Shown piece by piece: positions 38,725-48,155 of a DNA stretch of 64,000 nucleotides (positions are counted from its first letter, which is position 1; each line of letters starts with the position of its first letter). The notes under the pieces are model-generated. The model was not told where the DNA came from. It did not search any database and saw only the letters and a program-made list of their open reading frames with translations. Both the position numbers and the translations under genes were made by a program. The stretch is from contig NZ_VTHB01000003.1 in the NCBI RefSeq assembly GCF_009729205.1, forward strand, positions 248,001 through 312,000. Direction: 5' to 3'. The stretch is from Mycobacteroides sp. CBMA 271. GTDB taxonomy: Bacteria > Actinomycetota > Actinomycetes > Mycobacteriales > Mycobacteriaceae.

Positions 38725-38856
38725 GGATGAGCCGCTTGCGCGAAGACCGAGGGCGCGGGATGAGCCGCTTGCGCGAAGACCGAGGGCGCGGGATGAGCCG
38801 CTTGCGCGAAGACCGAGGGCGCGGGATGAGCCGCATGCGCGAAGACCGAGGACACG
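38725..38856 (+). repeat. Four tandem 33 nt units (MIRU-like array)
   Basis: Units at 38725-38757, 38758-38790, 38791-38823 and 38824-38856 begin GGATGAGCCGCTTGCGCGAA. The first three are identical; the fourth has a T-to-A change and a variant end. Each unit equals 11 codons, so the plus strand reads as repeats of MSRLREDRGRG. The array starts at the base next to the PadR start codon but reads in the opposite direction to it. No spacers differ, so this is not a CRISPR array. Confidence 0.93.
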
Positions 38857-39155
38857 GCAGCATGCTGGCACGAAACGAGACCCTATGCAACTTGTTGCAG
38901 TGCAACAGGCTGCATACGGGCGCCAGTTAAGTGTTGTCGCTGGTGAGACGGGCGTACCGATTGCCGCGCAACTTCCCATTTAACGGCTGCGCGCGTCTTC
39001 TGGACGTTGGGCCAAGTTAAACGTTAAGCTCGGTACCTGTAACCCGTGGATACGGTTAGATTGCCCTGGCGAGTTAGGACAGCCTGTGTCGCGAGGCACA
39101 TTTAAAGACCGGGATACTGGCCGCAACGCAGGAACTGGACATCGAGGAGAGCTTC
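38857..39155. other. Intergenic promoter region between PadR array and fdxC
   Basis: This 299 nt stretch contains no supported gene. It holds an AT-richer part (TTAAACGTTAAGC near 39015-39028) and a plausible -10 (TAGATT at about 39057-39062) for fdxC, with GAGGAGAG upstream of the fdxC GTG. The PadR promoter is probably either in this stretch on the other strand or within the tandem array. Confidence 0.5.
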
Positions 39156-39482
39156 GTGACCTACACGATCGCGGAACCGTGCGTCGACGTTATGGATAAG
39201 GCATGTATCGAAGAATGCCCCGTCGACTGCATCTACGAGGGCGGGCGGATGCTCTACATCCACCCCGACGAGTGTGTGGACTGCGGTGCTTGCGAACCGG
39301 TGTGTCCGGTGGAGGCCATCTTCTATGAGGACGACGTACCGGACCAGTGGGTCGGGTACACCCAGTCCAACGCCGACTTCTTCGTAGACCTGGGTTCTCC
39401 CGGTGGCGCCGCGAAGGTGGGCAAGACCGAGTACGACCCACCGTCGGTCAAGGAGCTTCCGCCTATGGGTGAGGGACACTGA
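39156..39482 (+). CDS. fdxC: 7Fe ferredoxin FdxC
   Basis: The 108-residue ferredoxin has Cys9, 17, 21, 25 and 40, 43, 46, 50. Shifted by one residue this is the Azotobacter FdI-type pattern, so Cys9/17/50 would bind the 3Fe-4S and Cys21/40/43/46 the 4Fe-4S cluster, with Cys25 free. A GTG start at 39156 follows GAGGAGAG. It is an electron carrier in the cytosol; the partner is unknown. dapC follows 20 nt later, as in Rv1177-Rv1178. Confidence 0.95.
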   Translation: MTYTIAEPCVDVMDKACIEECPVDCIYEGGRMLYIHPDECVDCGACEPVCPVEAIFYEDDVPDQWVGYTQSNADFFVDLGSPGGAAKVGKTEYDPPSVKELPPMGEGH

Positions 39483-39502
39483 GCTCAAGGCGTATCCGGC
39501 GC

Positions 39503-40591
39503 GTGTCCGCATTGCTGCCGGAATTTCCCTGGGACACCATCGCTGACGCCAAGGCGACGGCCGCGGCGCATCCCGATGGGATCGTGGATCTGTCGGTCGG
39601 CACCCCGGTGGATAGCGTCGCACCGTTCATTCGTGACGCGCTTGCCGCGGCGAGCGATCTGCCCGGATATCCGGCGACCGCGGGCACGCCCGCGTTGCGG
39701 CAGGCAATCCGCGAAGCAGTGACTCGGCGATACGGTGTTGTCCCGTTGGCCGACAACGCCGTGCTACCGGTCATCGGCACCAAGGAGCTCATCGCTTGGC
39801 TGCCCACGCTGCTCGGCTTGGGCGCCGACGACTTGATCGTCATCCCCGAATTGGCTTATCCGACCTACGAAGTGGGTGCACGGTTAGCCGGGGTCCCGAC
39901 GGTTCGGGCCGACTCGCTGACGCAGTTGGGGCCCCAGCACCCCGCGGTGATCTACCTCAACTCGCCGAGCAACCCGACCGGCGCCGTGTTGCCGATCGAG
40001 CACCTGCGCAAGGTTGTGGAGTGGGCGCGTGAACGCGGCGCCCTGGTCGTCTCCGATGAGTGCTACTTGGGTCTCGGATGGGGCGCCGAGCCGGTGTCTG
40101 TGCTCGACCCTCGGGTCTGCGACGGCGACACCACCGGATTGTTGGCCGTGCACTCCTTGTCCAAGACCTCATCACTGGCGGGGTATCGGGCCGGTTTCGT
40201 CTTAGGTGACGCATCGTTGGTCGGGGAGCTGCTCGCGGTGCGCAAGCATGCCGGGATGATGGTGCCGGGGCCGGTGCAGGCGGCAATGACCGCCGCGCTG
40301 AGCGAAGACGAGCATCAGCGGGAGCAGCGGGCACGCTACGAGCGTCGCCGCGACAAGTTGTCGAAGGCGTTGACGGGTAATGGATTCCGGATTGACCACT
40401 CCGAGGCCGGCCTGTATCTCTGGGCCACTCGGGGCAGCTCTTGCGATGACGCGCTGGCATATCTGGCGCAGCGCGGGATCTTGGTAGCACCCGGACGGTT
40501 CTACGGTCCCCGCGGTAAGGAACATGTGCGGGTCGCGCTGACCGCGACCGATGAGCGGATCGACACGGCGGTCTCCCGCCTCGCCGACTGA
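39503..40591 (+). CDS. dapC: N-succinyldiaminopimelate aminotransferase DapC
   Basis: The 362-residue fold-type I PLP enzyme makes N-succinyl-L,L-diaminopimelate in lysine and peptidoglycan precursor synthesis. PLP contacts are YLNSPSNPTGAVLP (Asn), DECYLGLGW (Asp, Tyr), and the Schiff-base Lys (about residue 221) in HSLSKTSSLAGYRAGFVLGD. Start is GTG 39503, 20 nt after fdxC. Length equals Rv1178 (362). It works with dapD and dapE in this window. Confidence 0.94.
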   Translation: MSALLPEFPWDTIADAKATAAAHPDGIVDLSVGTPVDSVAPFIRDALAAASDLPGYPATAGTPALRQAIREAVTRRYGVVPLADNAVLPVIGTKELIAWLPTLLGLGADDLIVIPELAYPTYEVGARLAGVPTVRADSLTQLGPQHPAVIYLNSPSNPTGAVLPIEHLRKVVEWARERGALVVSDECYLGLGWGAEPVSVLDPRVCDGDTTGLLAVHSLSKTSSLAGYRAGFVLGDASLVGELLAVRKHAGMMVPGPVQAAMTAALSEDEHQREQRARYERRRDKLSKALTGNGFRIDHSEAGLYLWATRGSSCDDALAYLAQRGILVAPGRFYGPRGKEHVRVALTATDERIDTAVSRLAD

Positions 40592-40711
40592 CCGTCGAAG
40601 ATCAGGACTACCACACGTAACGTCCCGCCGGATTTCGCCGTTACCTGAGGTTTCGTTGCGCAATCTTCGGAACCCTCGACACCCGCGGGCGAACAGGACC
40701 ATGCTGGATGC

Positions 40712-42346
40712 ATGGATGCCATCACCAATGTGCCGGCTCCCGTCAACGAGCCGGTGCTCACGTACGCTCCCCACACTCCCGAACGCGACCGATTGATCAC
40801 GGCACTGTCGAACCTCACCACGACCGCCGTCGACCTGCCCCATGTGATCGGCGGAGTCCGCCGCATGAGCGATGGTGAGCGCATCGATGTTGTGCAGCCG
40901 CACAACCACCGCGCCGTGCTGGGCACCGTCACCAATGCCGGGCACACCGACGCCCGTGATGCGGTGGAAGCTGCCGTCGCCGCAAAAAACGATTGGGCGG
41001 CACTGTCTTTCGATGACAGGGCGGCCGTCTTCCTGCGGGCGGCGGATCTATTGTCCGGGCCATGGCGCGCCACGCTCAACGCGGCCACCATGCTGGGTCA
41101 GTCGAAGACCGCTTACCAGGCCGAAATCGACTCCGCGTGCGAGCTGGCGGACTTCTGGCGATTCAATGTGCAGTTCGCGCGACAGATCCTCGCCGAGCAG
41201 CCCAGCAGCGGCGACGGCGTGTGGAACCGGATGGAGTACCGCCCGCTGGAGGGCTTCGTCTACGCGATCACGCCCTTCAACTTCACCGCGATCGCGGGCA
41301 ATCTTCCGACCGCCCCAGCGCTTTTGGGAAACACTGTGGTGTGGAAGCCGTCCATAACTCAGGCGTTCGCCGCGCACTTCACCCTTGAGCTTCTCGAGGC
41401 CGCCGGGTTGCCGCCCGGCGTCATCAACCTGCTCAACGGCGACGGGATCGCGGTATCCGATGTGGCGCTTGCCGACCCGCGCCTAGCCGGCATCCACTTC
41501 ACCGGCTCCACCAAAACCTTCCAGCATCTGTGGCGTGAGGTGGGGGCGAATATCGACAGATACAACACCTACCCGCGGCTCGTCGGAGAGACAGGTGGCA
41601 AGGACTTCGTCGTCGCTCACGCGTCCGCGCGTCCAGATGTGTTGGCTACGGCGCTCATTCGCGGCGCGTTCGATTACCAGGGGCAGAAGTGCTCCGCCGC
41701 CTCCCGGGCCTTCGTGGCCCGTTCGGTCTGGGACAAAATGGGCGAACAGTTCCTTGACGACACCTCCGCATTGACCTACGGCGACGTCACCGACCTCACC
41801 AATTTCGGCGGAGCCGTAATCGACGAGAAGTCATTCACGCGCAATGCGGTCGCCATCGATCGTGCCAAGAGTGCCGGGGTGACGATTGCCGCCGGTGGCG
41901 AATACGACGACAGCGAAGGGTACTTCATCAGGCCCACCGTGCTGCTCTCGGACGACCCGACCGACGAGGCATTCTCGACCGAGTACTTCGGCCCGATCCT
42001 TGCGGTGCACGTCTACCCCGATGACGACTACGACCGCATCCTGGATGTTGTCGATACCGGCTCGCGGTACGGACTCACCGGTGCCGTCATCGCCGACGAC
42101 CGTCAGGCCGTTCAGGCGGCCAGCGACCGGCTCCGGTACACGGCCGGGAACTTCTACGTCAACGACAAACCCACCGGTGCCGTTGTCGGCCAGCAGCCCT
42201 TCGGCGGCGGCCGGGCATCTGGCACCGATGACAAAGCCGGGTCGCCGCTCAATCTGCAGCGCTGGCTGTTGCCGCGATCCATCAAGGAAACATTCAACGC
42301 CCCAACGGAATACAAGTACCCTCATATGGAGCATGAGGATGGCTGA
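40712..42346 (+). CDS. pruA: L-glutamate gamma-semialdehyde (P5C) dehydrogenase
   Basis: The 544-residue NAD-dependent aldehyde dehydrogenase oxidises glutamate semialdehyde to glutamate in proline catabolism. Catalytic Cys lies in YQGQKCSAASRAFVARSVWD; the general-base Glu in LVGETGGKDFVV; the NAD loop in GIHFTGSTKTFQHLW. C-terminal GQQPFGGGRASGTDDKAGSP is characteristic. Length matches Rv1187 (543). The prodh start lies within its last codons (8 nt overlap), so the two are coupled. Confidence 0.96.
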   Translation: MDAITNVPAPVNEPVLTYAPHTPERDRLITALSNLTTTAVDLPHVIGGVRRMSDGERIDVVQPHNHRAVLGTVTNAGHTDARDAVEAAVAAKNDWAALSFDDRAAVFLRAADLLSGPWRATLNAATMLGQSKTAYQAEIDSACELADFWRFNVQFARQILAEQPSSGDGVWNRMEYRPLEGFVYAITPFNFTAIAGNLPTAPALLGNTVVWKPSITQAFAAHFTLELLEAAGLPPGVINLLNGDGIAVSDVALADPRLAGIHFTGSTKTFQHLWREVGANIDRYNTYPRLVGETGGKDFVVAHASARPDVLATALIRGAFDYQGQKCSAASRAFVARSVWDKMGEQFLDDTSALTYGDVTDLTNFGGAVIDEKSFTRNAVAIDRAKSAGVTIAAGGEYDDSEGYFIRPTVLLSDDPTDEAFSTEYFGPILAVHVYPDDDYDRILDVVDTGSRYGLTGAVIADDRQAVQAASDRLRYTAGNFYVNDKPTGAVVGQQPFGGGRASGTDDKAGSPLNLQRWLLPRSIKETFNAPTEYKYPHMEHEDG

Positions 42347-43304
42347 ATGGTTCGGAAGAACGGCACGGCCCGTCATCCTGGCGGCCAGTAGGTCGGGACG
42401 TCTGCGCCATACTGCCGAACGGATGCCGCTAACCAGACAAGTGGTACGTCGCTTCGTCCCCGGTGAATCACAGGACGATGTGCTCGGAGCCAGTACGGCA
42501 CTGCTGGATTCGGGACGATTCATCTCGATTGACTACCTGGGCGAGGACACCACCGACTCCGAGCAGGCCACCCGCACGGTTTCGGCCTACCTGTCATTGC
42601 TCGATGCACTGGCGCAGCGGCGTGACACCGTGCACACCGGCATGCGACCGCTGGAGATCTCACTCAAGCTCTCGGCGCTGGGACAAGCGCTGCCCCATGA
42701 CGGGGAGCGAATCGCCCTGGAAAACGCTCAGCTGTTGTGCGCCAAGGCCGATGAGGCCGGTGTATGGGTCACCGTGGACGCCGAGGATCACACCACTACG
42801 GACTCAACCCTGAGTATCGTTCGCGAATTGCGTGCCGATTTCCCTTGGTTGGGTACCGTGCTGCAGGCGTATCTAAGACGTACCTACGCCGACTGCGCAG
42901 AGCTGTCCGGCGAGGGCTCACGCATCCGGTTGTGCAAGGGTGCCTACGACGAGCCCGAATCCGTCGCCCACCGGGACCCCGAGGACGTCGATGTTGCTTA
43001 CTTGCGTTGTCTGCGCGTGCTGATGGAAGGTGATGGCTATCCGATGGTCGCCTCCCACGACCCAGCCATTATCGAGGCGGCCGGGGTGATGGCGCGTGAG
43101 ACGAGCCGAGGTCCAGGCGATTTCGAATATCAAATGCTCTACGGGATCCGTGATGCTGAACAACGCCGCCTCGTCGGTGAGGGCCACTCTATGCGGGTGT
43201 ACGTGCCGTTCGGTGAGCAGTGGTACGGGTACTTTGTGCGGCGTATCGCCGAGCGCCCCGCGAACATGACCTTCTTCCTGCGCGCGCTGCTCTCCCGGGG
43301 GTAG
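42339..43304 (+). CDS. Proline dehydrogenase (PutB/Rv1188 type)
   Basis: The 321-residue FAD enzyme oxidises proline to P5C. Its TIM-barrel shows ISIDYLGEDTTDSEQATRTV, EISLKLSALGQALPHDG, VTVDAEDHTTTDSTLSIV, RLCKGAYDEPESVAHRDPED and the C-terminal MRVYVPFGEQWYGYFVRRIA with the Arg-Arg pair. ATG 42339 is chosen (GGAG at 9 nt); ATG 42333 is the alternative. It overlaps pruA by 8 nt, so the two steps of proline catabolism are translationally coupled. Confidence 0.95.
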   Translation: MAEWFGRTARPVILAASRSGRLRHTAERMPLTRQVVRRFVPGESQDDVLGASTALLDSGRFISIDYLGEDTTDSEQATRTVSAYLSLLDALAQRRDTVHTGMRPLEISLKLSALGQALPHDGERIALENAQLLCAKADEAGVWVTVDAEDHTTTDSTLSIVRELRADFPWLGTVLQAYLRRTYADCAELSGEGSRIRLCKGAYDEPESVAHRDPEDVDVAYLRCLRVLMEGDGYPMVASHDPAIIEAAGVMARETSRGPGDFEYQMLYGIRDAEQRRLVGEGHSMRVYVPFGEQWYGYFVRRIAERPANMTFFLRALLSRG

Positions 43305-43319
43305 CTTTAGGCTGAACCC

Positions 43320-44711
43320 ATGCTGTTGACGTCTCTTCACCCCAAGATGCCCGACCTCGCGGATGCGGTACGTATCGGTGAGGACAGCTGGGGCCGCGGC
43401 GACCTCGTGGGTGCTGCGACGGCGGCGGCCGAGCGGATCGGCGGAGCATCGGGACCGGTTGCCGTGCTGGCGCGCCCGAGCATCCAGACAGTGCTCGCGG
43501 TCATCGCCGGTCTCATCGCCGGGGTCCCGATCGTGCCGGTCCCCGCGGATGTAGGGATGGCCGAACGCCGTCACATCCTTGCCGACAGCGGGGCGGTCGG
43601 ATGGCTGGGCGAGTTGCCTGATGAGTTGGAGGGATTGCCTCATGTACCGGTGCGTCTGCACGCCCGGTCGTGGCATCAATACTCCGAACCGCGCCCCGAG
43701 GCAACGGCACTCATCGTGTACACCTCGGGGACCACGGGCGCGCCTAAGGGAGTTCAACTGAGCCGCCGCGCGTTGGCCGCCAGCCTCGATGGGCTCAGGG
43801 ACGCATGGGCGTGGGCACCCGACGACGTTCTGGTGCACGGGTTACCGCTATTCCATGTACACGGGCTGGTACTCGGATTGCTCGGATCACTGCGGGTGGG
43901 AAACCGTTTTGTGCACACCGTGAAACCGACGCCTGAGACCTATGCCGCCGCCCAGGGGACCTTGTACTTCGGCGTACCGACGGTGTGGTCGCGCGTCGCG
44001 GCGGACGAATGCTGTGCTCGGGCACTGTCTTCGGCTCGGCTGCTGGTATCGGGCAGTGCCCCGCTACCGGTGCCGGTTTTCGATGCGCTGCGCCGGCTCA
44101 CCGGACACGCCGTCATCGAACGGTACGGCGCCACCGAAACCGTCATCACGCTCTCCACACGTTTCGACGGGGAGCGTCGCGCCGGTTGGGTCGGTCATCC
44201 GTTGACGGGCATCCAGACTCGTCTGCTGGCCGAGGACGGCACGGCGGCCCCACACGATGGAGAAACCGTTGGTCAGCTGCAGATTCAGGGGCCAACATTA
44301 TTCACCGGCTACCTCAATCTGCCGGAGAAGACGGCGGAGGTACTTACCGAGGACGGGTGGTACCGCACCGGCGATGCCGCCGTCGTCGACGAGAGTGGAA
44401 TGCATCGCATTGTCGGACGCGAATCCGTTGACCTCATCAAGTCGGGCGGCTATCGCGTCGGTGCGGGGGAGATCGAGACCGTGCTGCTGGGGCACCCCGA
44501 CATCGAGGAGGCTGCGGTGGTGGGTGTTCCGGACGAAGACCTGGGGCAACGCATCGTCGCCTACATTGTCGGTGACGTGGCGGAGGCTGACGTCATTGAT
44601 TACGTGGCACAACAACTATCGGTACATAAGCGTCCCCGTGAAGTGCGGCGTGTGGATGCATTGCCGCGGAACGCCATGGGCAAGGTACTGAAGAAAGAGT
44701 TGATCACGTGA
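43320..44711 (+). CDS. fadD36: Acyl-CoA synthetase FadD36-like
   Basis: The 463-residue AMP-forming synthetase has the P-loop VYTSGTTGAPKGVQLSRR, VIERYGATETVITLSTR, GWYRTGDAAVVDESG and the C-terminal Lys in PRNAMGKVLKKEL. Its length and place (after prodh) match Rv1193 (fadD36). It activates a carboxylate as adenylate and then CoA ester; sequences like it accept short or medium chains, but the substrate is uncertain. Its stop overlaps the next gene's start (GTGA), a coupling. Confidence 0.9.
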   Translation: MLLTSLHPKMPDLADAVRIGEDSWGRGDLVGAATAAAERIGGASGPVAVLARPSIQTVLAVIAGLIAGVPIVPVPADVGMAERRHILADSGAVGWLGELPDELEGLPHVPVRLHARSWHQYSEPRPEATALIVYTSGTTGAPKGVQLSRRALAASLDGLRDAWAWAPDDVLVHGLPLFHVHGLVLGLLGSLRVGNRFVHTVKPTPETYAAAQGTLYFGVPTVWSRVAADECCARALSSARLLVSGSAPLPVPVFDALRRLTGHAVIERYGATETVITLSTRFDGERRAGWVGHPLTGIQTRLLAEDGTAAPHDGETVGQLQIQGPTLFTGYLNLPEKTAEVLTEDGWYRTGDAAVVDESGMHRIVGRESVDLIKSGGYRVGAGEIETVLLGHPDIEEAAVVGVPDEDLGQRIVAYIVGDVAEADVIDYVAQQLSVHKRPREVRRVDALPRNAMGKVLKKELIT

Positions 44712-45256
44712 ACGTGACCGAGGAAGTCGTCGACCAGATCAATTGGCATTGGACATCGCAGCTGCGGCCTCGCTTCGACGGATTGACCGACGACGAGTAC
44801 TTCTGGGAGCCGGTCCGCGACTGTTGGAGTGTGCGTCCACGCGACACCTCGACGGCGCCGTTGCTCGGCGGATCGGGGGAGTTCGTCATCGAATTCGCCG
44901 CTCCACCACCAGAACCCGCACCGGTCACCACCATTGCGTGGCGACTCGGCCACATCATCGTGGGCGTGCTCGGGGCGCGCATCGCCAGTCATTTTGATGG
45001 GCCGCCCGTCGACTACATGACCTACGACTACCCGGGTACGGCTGCCGATGCCCTGCAACGGCTCGATGTCATGTACGAGGCCTGGCGCGACGGGGTGCTG
45101 AGCAAGGACGAAACCGCGCTGGCGTTGCCGGTCGGACCGGCCGAAGGTCCGTGGGCCGAGAAACCGTTCCTGACGCTGGCGCTGCACATCAATCGCGAAC
45201 TGTTGCATCACGGAGCGGAGATCGCGCTACTGCGCGACCTGTACGCCTGGCGTTAA
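44708..45256 (+). CDS. DinB-like four-helix-bundle protein
   Basis: The 182-residue protein has the DinB/YfiT-like layout with likely metal-ligand His residues (WRLGHIIVGVLGARIASHFD and LHINRELLHHGAEIALLRDL, i.e. the HxxxH-type end). Its N-terminal EEVVDQINWHWTSQLRPRFD is also typical. Such proteins in mycobacteria are often mycothiol-dependent S-transferases, but this is not proven here. It starts at GTG 44708 within the end of fadD36. A strong hairpin follows. Confidence 0.85.
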   Translation: MNVTEEVVDQINWHWTSQLRPRFDGLTDDEYFWEPVRDCWSVRPRDTSTAPLLGGSGEFVIEFAAPPPEPAPVTTIAWRLGHIIVGVLGARIASHFDGPPVDYMTYDYPGTAADALQRLDVMYEAWRDGVLSKDETALALPVGPAEGPWAEKPFLTLALHINRELLHHGAEIALLRDLYAWR

Positions 45257-45260
45257 TGCC

Positions 45261-45315
45261 GAGACCGAGGTTGTGGCGAAAACGTGCGAGACGTTCTCGC
45301 CACAACCTCGGTCTC
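45261..45315. terminator. Strong 19 nt hairpin between DinB-like gene and dapD
   Basis: GAGACCGAGGTTGTGGCGA (45261-45279) and TCGCCACAACCTCGGTCTC (45297-45315) are a perfect 19 nt inverted repeat; with one bulge the stem extends by AACGT/ACGTT. It lies 4 nt after the DinB-like stop, and 9 nt before the dapD stop codon on the other strand, fit for a bidirectional terminator. Confidence 0.85.
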
Positions 45316-45324
45316 GATGCAGGG

Positions 45325-46281
45325 TTAGTTGGCGTGCAGGGCGGCGTTCAGCTCGAAAGCGCCACCGTCACGCGACACCACTTCGACCGCGCCGGTCTGC
45401 GAATTACGCCGGAACAGCAGGTTATTGGCGCCGGACAGCTCGAGTGCCTTGACGGTCTTGCCGTCGGGTGTGCCGACCTTGGTACCCGCCGTGACATAAA
45501 GCCCGGCCTCGACGATGCAGTCGTCGCCCAGGCTGATTCCGACACCCGAGTTGGCGCCCAGCAGCGAGCGTTGGCCCACCGAGATCACCTGGCTGCCACC
45601 ACCGGACAGGGTGCCCATGATCGATGCACCGCCGCCGATATCGGAGCCGTCGCCCACCACGACACCGGCCGAGATACGGCCCTCCACCATCGACGCACCG
45701 AGCGTGCCGGCGTTGAAGTTCACAAAGCCCTCGTGCATCACCGTGGTGCCGGAAGCTAGGTGCGCACCGAGGCGCACCCGGTCGGCGTCGGCGACCCGGA
45801 CACCCGTGGGCACCACGTAGTCGACCATGCGGGGAAACTTGTCGATACCGAATACCGTCACCACACCGCGGGCACGCAGCTTGGCCCGCACCGTCTCGAA
45901 GCCCTCGACGGCACACGGGCCGAAGTTCGTCCACACCACGTTGGTGAGCACGCCGAACAGTCCGTCCATGCTGGCGCCGTGCGGCTGCACCAGCCGATGC
46001 GACAACAGGTGCAGACGCAGGTAGGCGTCGTAGGCGTCGGCGGGCTTATCCGTCAGCGAGCCGATCGTGGTGCGCACCAACACCTTCTCCACGCCACGAT
46101 CGGGGTCCGATCCGGCCAGCGCTGACAGTTCAGCGGGTGCGTCTGCCGCAGAGATCCGCTCGGTACCCGGCGTGCCGGGTGCATCGGTCGATTCGGGCGC
46201 CGGGAACCAGGTATCTAGTACCGATCCGTCTGCCGCGATGGTTGCCAGGCCAAGTGCTACTGCTCCGCTCACGTCGTACAC
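45325..46281 (-). CDS. dapD: Tetrahydrodipicolinate N-succinyltransferase DapD
   Basis: The 318-residue trimeric enzyme has an N-terminal helical part ([20 protein letters not shown]) and a left-handed parallel beta-helix of hexapeptide repeats (from ~residue 170: [40 protein letters not shown]). It succinylates tetrahydrodipicolinate with succinyl-CoA. The GTG at 46281 aligns with the M. tuberculosis start (Rv1201c, 317 residues); a GTG at 46272 is another candidate. It is divergent from dapE by 14 nt. Confidence 0.95.
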   Translation of the reverse strand: MYDVSGAVALGLATIAADGSVLDTWFPAPESTDAPGTPGTERISAADAPAELSALAGSDPDRGVEKVLVRTTIGSLTDKPADAYDAYLRLHLLSHRLVQPHGASMDGLFGVLTNVVWTNFGPCAVEGFETVRAKLRARGVVTVFGIDKFPRMVDYVVPTGVRVADADRVRLGAHLASGTTVMHEGFVNFNAGTLGASMVEGRISAGVVVGDGSDIGGGASIMGTLSGGGSQVISVGQRSLLGANSGVGISLGDDCIVEAGLYVTAGTKVGTPDGKTVKALELSGANNLLFRRNSQTGAVEVVSRDGGAFELNAALHAN

Positions 46282-46289
46282 GCTAGCCT
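46280..46289. promoter_or_regulatory. Overlapping divergent -10 elements for dapD and dapE
   Basis: On the plus strand TAGCCT (46284-46289) ends 7 nt before the dapE GTG 46296. On the minus strand TAGCGT (46285-46280) ends 7-8 nt before the GTG at 46272. Both share the base pair step at 46284-46285. This is a single palindromic GCTAGC core that could serve both strands, giving leaderless mRNAs. Confidence 0.45.
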
Positions 46290-46295
46290 GAATCG

Positions 46296-47372
46296 GTGCC
46301 GCTTGAACTCGCTGGTGACCCGGTTGCGCTGACCGCTGCCCTGGTGGACATTCCCAGTGAGTCCCGGCACGAGGCCCAGATCGCCGACGCAGTGGAGACC
46401 GCGCTGCGGGAACAGACCAGCGGTTTCGAGGTCATTCGCAATGGCAATGCGGTGCTGGCCCGCACCAACAACGGCCATGGCACCCGCGTGATGCTTGCCG
46501 GGCATCTCGACACCGTGCCCGCCGCCGATAACGTCCCGAGCCAGTGGAAGAGGGGGGAGGGCGGCGATCTTCTCTACGGCTGCGGCACCGTCGACATGAA
46601 ATCGGGCGATGCCGTCTTCCTGCACCTGGCCGCCACGGTGACGCCCCGTGTCGACCTGACGTTGGTGTTCTACGACTGCGAGGAGATCGAATCCTCGCTC
46701 AACGGGCTCGGCCGCATCGAACGCGAACTACCGGAGTGGCTCGACGCCGACCTGGCCATCCTCGGCGAGCCCACCGCCGGCCTCATCGAGGCGGGCTGTC
46801 AGGGCACATTGCGTGTGGTCGTCCGGGCGGCCGGTACCCGTGCGCATTCGGCGCGGTCCTGGCTGGGCGACAACGCGATTCACAAGCTCGGTGCCGTGCT
46901 AGACAGGCTGGCGGCCTACCAGGCGCGCATCATCGACATCGATGGCTGCGAGTACCGGGAGGGCCTGTCCGCGGTGCGCATCGACGGCGGGGTCGCCGGG
47001 AACGTGATCCCCGACGCCGCGGCGGTCACCGTGAATTTCCGTTTCGCCCCCGATCGCACCCCGGAGCAGGCGCTCGCGCACGTCCTCGAAGTGTTCGACG
47101 GGCTCGGCGTCGAGATCGAACTCACCGACTCCGCCGCCGGCGCGCTACCTGGACTCGACCGTCCCGCCGCCGCCGAATTGGTCCGCGCGGCAGGAGGAGT
47201 GGTACGCGCCAAGTACGGATGGACCGACGTGTCCCGGTTCGCGGCGCGCGGCATCGCCGCGGTCAACTATGGACCGGGCGACCCCAACCTGGCGCACACC
47301 CGCGGGGAACACGTTCCGGTTCAGCAGATCACCGACGTCACCGAGGTGCTCCGGCGCTACCTCAGCGCATGA
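46296..47372 (+). CDS. dapE: Succinyl-diaminopimelate desuccinylase DapE
   Basis: The 358-residue M20 family zinc peptidase hydrolyses N-succinyl-L,L-DAP. It has the metal ligands [12 protein letters not shown] (His, Asp) and [18 protein letters not shown], with the catalytic Glu in FYDCEEIES and the [20 protein letters not shown] region. A GTG start at 46296 would be leaderless. It overlaps the convergent AraC-type gene by 11 nt. It corresponds to Rv1202. Confidence 0.94.
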   Translation: MPLELAGDPVALTAALVDIPSESRHEAQIADAVETALREQTSGFEVIRNGNAVLARTNNGHGTRVMLAGHLDTVPAADNVPSQWKRGEGGDLLYGCGTVDMKSGDAVFLHLAATVTPRVDLTLVFYDCEEIESSLNGLGRIERELPEWLDADLAILGEPTAGLIEAGCQGTLRVVVRAAGTRAHSARSWLGDNAIHKLGAVLDRLAAYQARIIDIDGCEYREGLSAVRIDGGVAGNVIPDAAAVTVNFRFAPDRTPEQALAHVLEVFDGLGVEIELTDSAAGALPGLDRPAAAELVRAAGGVVRAKYGWTDVSRFAARGIAAVNYGPGDPNLAHTRGEHVPVQQITDVTEVLRRYLSA

Positions 47373-48144
47373 CGGGCGAGGCATACGTACCCGGGGTTTG
47401 ACCGAGGGTGCGCCGATACACGTCGATGAACGCACTTGGTGTGGCCCAACCACATTGATGCGCGACATAGGTCACCGGTTTGTCTTCCGCCAGCAGCCGC
47501 AACGCGTGATGAAGGCGGATCTGGGTGCGCCACTGCGGGTACGTCATCCCCATATCCGTGCGGAACAGCCTGGTCAGGGTGCGCTCACTGGCACCCACCT
47601 GCCGTCCCAACTCCGCCACGGTCCATACCGTGGTCAGGTCGCCCTCCACCAGGGCGCACGCCTCGGCCAGACGCTCGTCGCGAGGGGTGGGTAATTTCAG
47701 CGCCTGCTCCGGGCTGTGCCGCAGTTGGTCGACGAGAACGCCACGTAGCCTTGCGATTTCATCGCTGGGCAGCTCGCCCGGATCGGAGCAGCTGATGATC
47801 AGCTCACGCAGCAGCGGTGACACCGCGATCACCGTCGGGCTGCTCATCTCCACCACGTACTTTTCGGGATCGAAGCCCACCGAGTGAAACGCGGTAGGCC
47901 CGTAGAAGCGGTGTTCGTGACCGGCGCCGGCAGGTATCCACAACGCGCGGTTCGGCGGTGCGATCCAGGTGCCTTCGGCCGTCGTCACCGCGATGACGCC
48001 GGAGGCCGGGTACACGATCTGGTGCACCTCATGCCAGTGGTGGTCGATGCGATGGCCACCAGCCAACGACATCACTCCGGTGACGTGGCGGTTAATCAAC
48101 ACAAGATGGCACTTTATCGGAAGTTCACGTGATGGGGAATCCAT
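47362..48144 (-). CDS. AraC-family regulator with cupin N-terminus
   Basis: The 260-residue protein has a cupin sensor ([20 protein letters not shown], then [20 protein letters not shown]) and a C-terminal AraC HTH ([20 protein letters not shown] and [20 protein letters not shown]). It belongs to the NimR-like type that often sits beside, and controls, an MFS exporter. It is divergent from an MFS gene with 11 nt between starts. It may start later, at a GTG in codon 15 (after TAAAGT, a -10-like motif). Confidence 0.88.
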   Translation of the reverse strand: MDSPSRELPIKCHLVLINRHVTGVMSLAGGHRIDHHWHEVHQIVYPASGVIAVTTAEGTWIAPPNRALWIPAGAGHEHRFYGPTAFHSVGFDPEKYVVEMSSPTVIAVSPLLRELIISCSDPGELPSDEIARLRGVLVDQLRHSPEQALKLPTPRDERLAEACALVEGDLTTVWTVAELGRQVGASERTLTRLFRTDMGMTYPQWRTQIRLHHALRLLAEDKPVTYVAHQCGWATPSAFIDVYRRTLGQTPGTYASPVMR

Positions 48145-48155
48145 AACCTTGCGTC

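Noticed and set aside
38725..38856. CRISPR array
   Set aside because: Units are directly tandem without spacers, and no cas genes are present.
40617..40644. GTAACG/CGTTAC inverted repeat after dapC
   Set aside because: The arms are only 6 nt with a 16 nt loop; too weak to call a terminator.
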